This document shows positions 7,898 through 12,875 of a stretch of DNA of 12,875 nucleotides, piece by piece. Location: NCBI GenBank assembly GCA_031257735.1, contig JAIROC010000084.1, forward strand, positions 1 to 12,875, given 5' to 3'. The translations under genes and the position numbers were made by a program. Numbering within the stretch: the stretch's first letter is position 1; the number at the start of each line of letters is the position of its first letter. Source of the DNA: Bacteroidales bacterium (GTDB taxonomy: Bacteria; Bacteroidota; Bacteroidia; Bacteroidales; WCHB1-69). The notes beneath the pieces are model-generated. The model was not told where the DNA came from and did no database searches. It worked only from the letters and a program-made list of their open reading frames with translations.

Positions 7898-7905
7898 CAA
7901 AGGTA
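7898..7905 (-). promoter_or_regulatory. -7 promoter element for pcrA-surE
   Basis: On the minus strand this reads TACCTTTG, an exact match to the Bacteroidetes -7 consensus TAnnTTTG, in the common context GTACCTTTGC. It lies 61-68 bp before the pcrA GTG. The -33 region is only AT-rich, with no clear TTTG, which is common for this class. Confidence 0.72.
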
Positions 7906-8248
7906 CAATTTTTTTAGTTAAATATTTATGATGGCTTGTTTCTTTTTCTTGAATTTATTTGTTTTCTCTTATATGATTTTCATTTTCAACTTCCAACTAA
8001 AAGATGCTATGCCATCTGTGTCCAAAAATTATTTCCCTTCACCTTTTTACCTTTTGAGACTGTGTAAAAATGCTATTATTTATTCGTAGGCATTGAATAT
8101 TCGACATGATATTATAAGTCCTGCATAGACGACACTTTACATCTTACACCATTGGAACGTCTTCATGCATCAGCTCATTTTCATACAGCCTTTTTCGTGC
8201 CTTCGCGCCTTTTTATTCAAGACATGCATAATATCTGTTGCAAAAATG

Positions 8249-8256
8249 TATCTTTG
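8249..8256 (+). promoter_or_regulatory. -7 promoter element for lpxH
   Basis: TATCTTTG matches TAnnTTTG exactly and is followed by CAAA, a frequent Bacteroidetes form. It ends 19 bp before the lpxH ATG, so the leader would be only about a dozen bases and AT-rich, with no Shine-Dalgarno sequence. The -33 box is not obvious. Confidence 0.7.
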
Positions 8257-8275
8257 CAAACTTTAAAAATTCTTC

Positions 8276-9034
8276 ATGGAAGAGATAAGAGGAAATGTTT
8301 ATTTTATGGCAGATTGTCATTTTGGTTTACCTGATAAACAAGAAAGTGATATACGGGAACGCAGAGTTTTGTCTTTTTTAAATCATATAGAAGATGATGT
8401 TTCTCATTTATTTTTGTTGGGGGACATTTTTGATTTTTGGTTTGAGTACAAAGATGTTGTTCCTCGGAACAATATTCGATTTATCGGAAAGTTAGCTTCT
8501 TTGTCGGACAAGGGTGTAAAAATATATTATGTATTGGGAAACCACGACATGTGGAATTTTGGTTATTTGGAACAGGAAACAGGGTTGCGTATTTTACGTG
8601 GCAATCATGATTTTAAAATAAACGGGTATAAAATAAGGATAGGACACGGAGATGCTTTAGATCCCAAAGACAAAGGATATTTATTGATAAAATGGATATA
8701 CAGTCGAAAAATAAATCAACGATTATTTGGGGCATTACATCCACGGTGGGCATTTGCACTTGCACGTGCTGTATCATTAAAAAGTAGAAATTCCCATGTA
8801 GAGAAAGACCGTTATTTTTGGGGTGAAGACTCTGAACCTATCATTCGTTATTGTCGAGATGTATTGAAAGAGGAACACTTTGATTATTTTATATTCGGAC
8901 ACCGTCATTATCCGCTGGATTTTTCCCTGAATGAAAAATCTCATTATCTAAATGTAGGTGATTGGCAAAACCATGACACCTTCGTTGTAATAAAAGATAG
9001 AACATGTCAACTAAAACATTATCAACAATCATAA
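8276..9034 (+). CDS. lpxH: UDP-2,3-diacylglucosamine diphosphatase LpxH
   Basis: LpxH cleaves UDP-2,3-diacylglucosamine to lipid X plus UMP, the fourth step of lipid A synthesis, at the cytoplasmic face of the inner membrane (family knowledge). The 252-residue protein shows the calcineurin-like metallophosphoesterase set: D13-x-H15 in ADCHFG, GDIFDFW with D50, GNHD 88-91, GHGD 123-126 and the closing GHRH 208-211. GDIFDFWFE and the helical, basic insert after GHGD (about 133-175), which forms the lipid-binding cap, favour LpxH over a general phosphoesterase. A second GNHD at 109-112 is probably coincidence. The short leader and nearby promoter support this ATG. The next gene begins 3 bp after its stop, so they share a transcript. 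An LpxH-like enzyme with other substrates is possible but less likely. Confidence 0.9.
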   Translation: MEEIRGNVYFMADCHFGLPDKQESDIRERRVLSFLNHIEDDVSHLFLLGDIFDFWFEYKDVVPRNNIRFIGKLASLSDKGVKIYYVLGNHDMWNFGYLEQETGLRILRGNHDFKINGYKIRIGHGDALDPKDKGYLLIKWIYSRKINQRLFGALHPRWAFALARAVSLKSRNSHVEKDRYFWGEDSEPIIRYCRDVLKEEHFDYFIFGHRHYPLDFSLNEKSHYLNVGDWQNHDTFVVIKDRTCQLKHYQQS

Positions 9035-9037
9035 AAT

Positions 9038-9721
9038 ATGGAAACAGAAGATAAAACCAAACTTATCTGTAATCAAATCAGTAGAAAAGGAACACTCAAG
9101 ATGAATATCTTTAAAAACACCGAAACAGCTTTCGAAATATTAAAAAAGAAAGCCAATCAATTTCCACAAGTCTACCAATCTTTACATTCCGGATCGGACA
9201 TAAATGTAAAATACGAGAGTTCGCAATCTCACAGTTTTTCATTACAATTTGGGGGTGATATACTTTTTTTTATTTTACACAGCAATGTATTTGAGTTTAA
9301 TCGCGACCACGAACTAATGAAAACGCCCTATATCCGAGAAGATAAAGATCGCGCCTATTGCGGAATGATTAGTATTTATAACTTTCTTTCCGATTCTTTA
9401 TACTATAACAGATACAACGATATTGGCTATTTGATAGGACGTGTTTTTATCAACAGAGAAAATCATTGTTACATAGATGGCAAACGGGAACTTTCGCAAA
9501 TATATAATAATTTCAACACTGTAGTTTTTGACGAATCAATGGCTGCATTGCTATTGAATTCGGCTATTCAGTACACGATAAATTTCGATTTATTGGTGCC
9601 TCCTTACGAAATGGTGAAAGAAATAAGCATCCAAGATATGCTTGAAATAAAAAATAAACGTATGCCTATCAAAACAGCGAAGCGGTTAGGCTTTCGTTTT
9701 CAGGCAGATACAGAGCAATAA
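9038..9721 (+). CDS. Hypothetical protein downstream of lpxH
   Basis: I cannot assign a function to this 227-residue soluble protein: no signal peptide, no membrane helix and no catalytic motif I know. Its centre is rich in aromatic residues, His and Asp: FGGDILFFILHSNVFEFNRDHE at about 71-92 in two strands, YCGMISIYNFLSDSLYYNRYNDIGYLIGR at 107-135, and YTINFDLLVPPYE at 179-191; it ends in a basic KTAKRLGFRFQ. The composition and intact length argue for a real conserved protein, and I believe similar proteins are common in Bacteroidetes, from memory only. The annotated ATG lies 3 bp after lpxH. A second ATG at residue 22 (9101) has AAGGAAC about ten bases before it and may be the true start. 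Transcribed with lpxH; a lipid A role is only a guess from position. A T9-G-A7 tract follows the stop. Confidence 0.75.
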   Translation: METEDKTKLICNQISRKGTLKMNIFKNTETAFEILKKKANQFPQVYQSLHSGSDINVKYESSQSHSFSLQFGGDILFFILHSNVFEFNRDHELMKTPYIREDKDRAYCGMISIYNFLSDSLYYNRYNDIGYLIGRVFINRENHCYIDGKRELSQIYNNFNTVVFDESMAALLLNSAIQYTINFDLLVPPYEMVKEISIQDMLEIKNKRMPIKTAKRLGFRFQADTEQ

Positions 9722-9762
9722 TTTTTTTTTGAAAAAAATGAAAAAGATATTGTTTTTTTTTA

Positions 9763-9770
9763 TACTTTTG
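9763..9770 (+). promoter_or_regulatory. -7 promoter element for tRNA-Glu
   Basis: TACTTTTG matches TAnnTTTG and lies 21 bp before the tRNA 5' end, the distance expected for a short pre-tRNA leader. A good -33 TTTG is not visible at the right spacing. The T-runs just upstream (9722-9730, 9753-9761) may also slow transcripts coming from lpxH. Confidence 0.68.
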
Positions 9771-9791
9771 CAGCGTCGTTCATAGTTCGAA

Positions 9792-9863
9792 GGTCAGTTC
9801 GTCTAGGGGTTAGGACACAAGGTTTTCATCCTTGCAACAGGGGTTCGATTCCCCTACTGACTA
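9792..9863 (+). tRNA. tRNA-Glu, anticodon TTC
   Basis: A full cloverleaf folds by eye. The acceptor stem GGTCAGT (9792-9798) pairs with ACTGACT (9856-9862), with a G-U at the end pair. The D arm GTC/GAC lies at 9801-9816. The anticodon stem CAAGG/CCTTG (9818-9834) holds loop TTTTCAT with anticodon TTC at 9825-9827. The T arm AGGGG-TTCGATT-CCCCT covers 9839-9855. The discriminator is A9863, followed by CTA, so CCA is not encoded and must be added. It has its own -7 element upstream and a strong terminator downstream, so it is a single-gene unit. Confidence 0.96.
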
Positions 9864-9894
9864 CTACAGTTTGCTTGTTAATGACATAATGTAG

Positions 9895-9924
9895 CCCGTT
9901 TCTCTTATCAGAAACGGGTTTTTT
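9895..9924 (+). terminator. Intrinsic terminator after tRNA-Glu
   Basis: An 8-bp perfect stem CCCGTTTC (9895-9902) / GAAACGGG (9911-9918) with an 8-base loop is followed directly by six T residues (9919-9924). It sits 31 bp after the tRNA and ends its transcript, and any read-through from lpxH. Confidence 0.93.
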
Positions 9925-9934
9925 GTATCCCCTA

Positions 9935-10000
9935 CTTCAATTGAAAACTTCATCAATTGAAAACTTCATCAATTGAAAATTGAAAATTGAAAATTGAAAA
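9935..10000. repeat. AT-rich tandem satellite (TTGAAAA units)
   Basis: Two adjoining 16-bp copies of CTTCATCAATTGAAAA (9948-9963, 9964-9979) follow a partial copy (CTTCAATTGAAAA, 9935-9947), then run into four head-to-tail 7-mers TTGAAAA (9973-10000). The last part is the left arm of the inverted-repeat pair with 10349-10376. Confidence 0.88.
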
Positions 10001-10376
10001 TGAACTGATGCTAAAACAAACTCCTCTCCGTGTTCTCTGTGTTCTCTGTGGTTAAATAGTGTCTGTCTATATAGTATAATTATGAATTATGCTGACGCAC
10101 GAAACCGCTTAATCAGCGTCATCATTGCGAAGGGAAAATGTCCCGTTAGGGACAAAATGTTGGTAGAAAATACAGCAATTCTCCTCTTGAGCGCGCCGTC
10201 AGGTGCGCCATGTAAGATATTATCAGGTTGATTTACATTCTGTCCCTAACGGGACAGAAAAGAAAGGCGGGTATTCATCTGTTTCTACCAACATTTTGTC
10301 CCTACGGGACAGGATGCCTTTCTCAATAGCGCTTCGCTTCGCTTCGGGGCGTCAGCCCATTTTCAATTTTCAATTT
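9984..10376. mobile_element. MITE-like 393-bp repeat segment without a gene
   Basis: The ends form an inverted repeat of 28 bp with 25 matches: 17 exact bases (9984-10000 against 10360-10376) followed inward by TGAACTGATGC against TGGGCTGACGC. Between them is no credible gene. The interior holds two tandem GTGTTCTCT units (10030-10047), a 15-base word shared inverted with 104-118 (10053-10067), GCTGACGC at 10091-10098, a second long inverted repeat (10139-10311), a GCGCGCC/GGTGCGC hairpin near 10191-10207, and three GCTTC units (10331-10345). No transposase and no clear target-site duplication are visible, so calling it mobile is inference; two independent satellites in opposite orientation could give the same picture. 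Confidence 0.45.
10139..10311. repeat. Nested inverted repeat with GTCCC palindromes
   Basis: The 21-base arm 10149-10169 (GGGACAAAATG...GTAGAAA) is repeated exactly in reverse complement at 10282-10302. Each arm runs into a palindrome at its far end: TGTCCC-GTTA-GGGACA (10139-10154) and TGTCCC-TAC-GGGACA (10297-10311), which differ by one base in the loop. A third, CTGTCCC-TAAC-GGGACAG (10240-10257), lies in the spacer in the orientation of the right copy. The same core occurs at 273-285. This is a REP-like family, two copies of which are head-to-head here. Confidence 0.88.
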
Positions 10377-10395
10377 GTTCACTCGTCTACTATCA

Positions 10396-10896
10396 TCAGG
10401 CTATAATTTTATCAGGATTATTAATTGTTTGCGCATCTGAAGACTGCAACGCTAAATCTTTCGCAGCCCTGACAGGAGATGGTTTATCGACAAACAGTAA
10501 TAAAATCAATAATATTGATAAAGATAAAAATGTTTCTTCCCTTGTGATTAATGAAATAACAGTTGCCGCCAAAGAAGGTATTATCAGGAAAGCGTATTTT
10601 AATATTAACGCAGACCGGTATCCGCGCATTTTTTCTGTCAAATCATCCTTGTACTGCAATTTGTCAAGGTCGCGTTTAAATACAATTTTATTGCAAAAAT
10701 AACCGATAATTGCAAGTAACGGCATCAATACATAAAATATCTTTGCCACTGGTTTGATTTTATCAATACGTTCTTCTTCCATAACAAAAAACACTCCCGT
10801 AGTGATAACAAATAATGCCAAACTGATTAAGGAAACATAATAAACAGTTATCAATTTTTTAAAATATTGGCGTGATGTAATTGCTTTCGTTTTCAT
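10396..10896 (-). CDS. Four-helix membrane protein after batD, unknown
   Basis: This 166-residue protein has four predicted membrane helices (about 17-38, 50-69, 97-117 and 122-136), a charged link of about 70-95 and a cytoplasmic-looking tail. The pattern RGYRSALILKYAF before helix 3 and DKPSPVRAAKDLAL after helix 4 reminds me of an uncharacterised membrane family in Bacteroidetes; I know no function and cannot name it. ATG start 31 bp after the batD stop, same strand, so probably the last gene of the bat operon. In other Bacteroidetes the gene after batD is often batE, a TPR protein; this one has no TPR repeats and is not BatE. Being an accessory of the Bat complex is possible only by position. 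Confidence 0.72.
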   Translation of the reverse strand: MKTKAITSRQYFKKLITVYYVSLISLALFVITTGVFFVMEEERIDKIKPVAKIFYVLMPLLAIIGYFCNKIVFKRDLDKLQYKDDLTEKMRGYRSALILKYAFLIIPSLAATVISLITREETFLSLSILLILLLFVDKPSPVRAAKDLALQSSDAQTINNPDKIIA

Positions 10897-10927
10897 ATAT
10901 TTATTTTGATTTTCAGGATTACTATTT

Positions 10928-12790
10928 TTAATTTTTGTTCTTTAATTCTCGTTCTATTTTTGCAATAAAATTAAATGTCCGTTCATACATTCTATCGGGA
11001 GTAATGTCCGCAGAAGGAGCGAAACGAACATATTCACAATCTTGAAGCGTATTGATAAATTCATTTATCGAATTTTCCTGCATATTGCGTTCAGATAATT
11101 TCTGATGAGCTGTTTCTAAAGAAAGTTGTCCGAGAGGAATATGGAATTTATCGCTGATATATCCCCATAAAACCTTTGAAATTTCAATATAAAACGCTTC
11201 ATTCTGTTTATTATGCAATAGTTTTTCTGCTTTTCTTAAACGTTTCTTTGCTGTTTTGGATGCTTTTTTATCACGTAAGAGAGCGATATTCTTCTTTTCT
11301 TCTATTTTTTTGCGGAGCAGAATAATGAAAATAATCAATATCATTACGGGCGCAAACAGACATATCCAATAAAAAGAAGACAGGAAAAACTGAGCTTTCT
11401 GTATTTGAAGTTTGTTATTCGTTTTGATATGGCGAATATCCGAACCTAAGACTTTAATATCTGTCTTGTTAGGGTTAAAAGAAACCGCATTACTTGACTG
11501 TCCTTTTTCTACTTCCAAAGTAAATTCAGGAGTATGTAATGTGACGTATGTTTTTTTCTGTTTATCAAAATAGACAAAAGCAGCAGCAGGAATGGAATAA
11601 CTTCCTTCCACCTCCGGAATAAGAACATATTCAAAGGTACGCGACCCCGATACTCCCGATAAAGAAACGTTAATATTATCCCTGACAACAGGATCATGTA
11701 CTGCAATGTCAGAGGGAAAATTAAAATTAAGCGGTTCGATATATTGTAGATTTCCCGAACCAGATACAGTTACTGTCAAGTTAGTAGCATCATTGGCGGC
11801 GAGTTTATCTCTGCTGAGTTTGGCGTTTAATTTAAAATCTCCAACCAATTCACTAAATTCGTCGGGTTTATTGGCTTTTGGTAATTCCACCGCATGAATG
11901 CTTACGGCATTGGAAGACAATTTCAGGTCTATATTTTGCGCGCGATTTCCGCCAAAGAATGGATCCGAAAAGAAATCAAAGATATCATTACTCCTTGCAC
12001 GTTGAACAAGCACCTGTACAGTAATATCCGTTTCTAACGGAGAAACAGTCAATTTTCCATGCTTTTGGGGATAAACAGCGATTGAATACAGATCAATTAC
12101 CGTAAACTTTTTTCCATCTATTATTTCCTCTTTTCTGGGGACGTTTCCATCTTTAGGGTTTAAATCATACGTCCAAAATCCCTGTGCTATCGGACGAGAG
12201 GTAATGTTTACATTTCCGTATTGATAGGTTTGGGGACCTAAATACAATTTGTAGGATACAATTGCCTGTTCTCCGACGTATGGATTTGCATTAGAAACAA
12301 AAGCCTTAATAAAAAAGTCATCTTTATTGAACCCTTGTGCAGTTGGCGCTGACTGTCTGTTATCATTGGCTTGTTGATTTTGAGAAGCAGCTGTTACGAC
12401 GATGGTTAATGGATTGGATTTTACCTGTTGATTTTTGACTGTAAAGGTAACAGCAGGAAGCGTAAATGTTCCTTCTTTATTTGCTATCATTGTATAGGTA
12501 TAGGAATAAGATTGTGTTACGCTTACTCTTCCATTGATGACATTGGTAGAGGTTGATATTTCTAGACTGGGACCTCCCGCATATTTAAAATTTGCAAAAT
12601 CAACGGCAGGCAATTTATCTGCTTTTTCATTTAATTCGTAAGATAGATAAAAAGCCTGTCCTGCTGTTACCTGTCCGGGCGCTTTTGCCGTACAGGTTAC
12701 CTGTGCCTGCAATGCAGTGGATAATAATCCAGCAGTTATTACAATAATTGCAATGAAGTGTTTCATAAACCAAGTTTTTCTTTTATTCAT
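10928..12790 (-). CDS. batD: BatD-like envelope protein
   Basis: BatD is a large exported, membrane-anchored protein of the Bat system, which in Bacteroidetes works with a MoxR-type ATPase and VWA-domain proteins BatA/BatB; it has been linked to aerotolerance and envelope stress, but the biochemical role is unsettled. At 620 residues it has the usual length. Order: a signal peptide (about 1-29, ending LQA before Q30), a long beta-rich periplasmic part with repeated Ig-like strands (YSYTYTM near 95, RTFEYVLIPEVEGSYSIPAAAF near 383-405), one membrane helix at about 473-493 and a lysine-rich helical cytoplasmic tail of about 127 residues. The segment DIFDFFSDPFFGG is typical. ATG at 12790; a second Met at residue 9 would also keep the signal peptide. 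It begins 10 bp after the preceding partial gene. Confidence 0.92.
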   Translation of the reverse strand: MNKRKTWFMKHFIAIIVITAGLLSTALQAQVTCTAKAPGQVTAGQAFYLSYELNEKADKLPAVDFANFKYAGGPSLEISTSTNVINGRVSVTQSYSYTYTMIANKEGTFTLPAVTFTVKNQQVKSNPLTIVVTAASQNQQANDNRQSAPTAQGFNKDDFFIKAFVSNANPYVGEQAIVSYKLYLGPQTYQYGNVNITSRPIAQGFWTYDLNPKDGNVPRKEEIIDGKKFTVIDLYSIAVYPQKHGKLTVSPLETDITVQVLVQRARSNDIFDFFSDPFFGGNRAQNIDLKLSSNAVSIHAVELPKANKPDEFSELVGDFKLNAKLSRDKLAANDATNLTVTVSGSGNLQYIEPLNFNFPSDIAVHDPVVRDNINVSLSGVSGSRTFEYVLIPEVEGSYSIPAAAFVYFDKQKKTYVTLHTPEFTLEVEKGQSSNAVSFNPNKTDIKVLGSDIRHIKTNNKLQIQKAQFFLSSFYWICLFAPVMILIIFIILLRKKIEEKKNIALLRDKKASKTAKKRLRKAEKLLHNKQNEAFYIEISKVLWGYISDKFHIPLGQLSLETAHQKLSERNMQENSINEFINTLQDCEYVRFAPSADITPDRMYERTFNFIAKIERELKNKN

Positions 12791-12800
12791 TATATTTTAG

Positions 12801-12875
12801 TTACCAATCTTTTTCCTGCCTTATGGGGCGTGATTGTTGATTTTCTATGCGATTAGCTTTTTCCTGTGTTTTTCG
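12801..12875 (-). CDS. C-terminal end of probable BatC (partial)
   Basis: The minus strand is open from the window edge to a TAA at 12801-12803, giving 24 residues that begin RKTQEKANRIENQQ and end RQEKDW. The charged, Gln/Asn/Lys-rich ending and the 10-bp gap to batD fit the tail of BatC, the TPR protein normally encoded just before batD. The TPR part lies outside the window, so the name rests on position and composition only. Confidence 0.6.
   Translation of the reverse strand, partial: RKTQEKANRIENQQSRPIRQEKDW

Larger units (their letters stand above)
7838..8275. other. Divergent intergenic region, two promoters
   Basis: This 438-bp region separates pcrA (minus) and lpxH (plus). It holds one TAnnTTTG element facing each gene. 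The middle (about 7925-8230) is AT-rich without a coding frame I trust; it includes two ACCTTTT words near 8041-8057 and a CTTCGCGCC-type stretch near 8199-8213 that resembles one near 4338-4352. No RNA gene or riboswitch is recognisable. Confidence 0.6.

Noticed and set aside
8540..8611. Second GNHD motif in LpxH (residues 88-91 and 109-112), suggesting a duplication
   Set aside because: The flanking residues differ (VLGNHDMW against LRGNHDFK) and only the first has the right spacing for metal binding; there is no wider duplication.
9792..9863. Unusual G-U end pair of the tRNA acceptor stem as a sign of a pseudogene
   Set aside because: All other stems are fully paired, the anticodon loop is normal, and promoter and terminator are intact, so it is most likely functional.
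10139..10311. Possible CRISPR array
   Set aside because: The repeated units are inverted, unevenly spaced and differ in length; there are no direct repeats with regular spacers and no cas genes.
10203..10406. Plus-strand open frame of 67 codons inside the repeat segment
   Set aside because: It is made almost wholly of palindrome and satellite sequence (GTCCC hairpins, GCTTC units, TTTTCAA), so it is a translated repeat and not a gene.

Overview
The window looks like a chromosomal segment of an AT-rich member of the Bacteroidetes, most likely Bacteroidales. The evidence is the TAnnTTTG-type -7 promoter elements, almost no Shine-Dalgarno sequences, a Bat (BatC/BatD) cluster, an LpxH-type lipid A hydrolase, a tRNA-Glu without encoded CCA, and gene gaps filled with short AT-rich tandem repeats and small GC-rich palindromes. 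No finer taxonomic placement is justified from sequence alone.

Layout. Positions 1-368 are a non-coding cluster of short perfect palindromes. Positions 369-3982 (minus strand) hold a phosphate uptake operon, transcribed pstC-pstA-pstB-phoU, with no adjacent pstS; PstC carries an extra extracytoplasmic domain that resembles part of PstS. After a 371-bp gap, positions 4354-7837 (minus strand) hold pcrA/uvrD, surE and a small membrane-protein gene, probably one operon. A 438-bp divergent intergenic region with a promoter for each side separates this from a plus-strand pair: lpxH (8276-9034) and a conserved-looking hypothetical gene (9038-9721). A tRNA-Glu(TTC) with its own promoter and a strong intrinsic terminator follows (9763-9924). 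Positions 9935-10376 are a nested repeat region: a tandem satellite, then a 393-bp segment bounded by 28-bp inverted repeats that encloses a second long inverted repeat and several GTCCC/GGGAC palindromes. Positions 10396-12875 (minus strand) are the downstream part of a bat operon: the last 24 codons of a probable batC, then batD and a four-helix membrane protein.

How the genes fit together. PstC/PstA/PstB form the membrane part and ATPase of the high-affinity phosphate importer, and PhoU is its signalling partner; the binding protein must be encoded elsewhere. PcrA (DNA repair helicase) and SurE (nucleotidase) probably share a transcript for positional rather than pathway reasons. LpxH belongs to lipid A synthesis, which fits a Gram-negative envelope. 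BatC/BatD belong to the MoxR-linked Bat system of the cell envelope.

I see no phage, CRISPR array, toxin-antitoxin pair or defence system. The less ordinary signals are the hybrid PstC, the MITE-like repeat region after the tRNA, and a GCGTCAGC motif next to AT-rich satellites at three places, one of which supplies the end of phoU.
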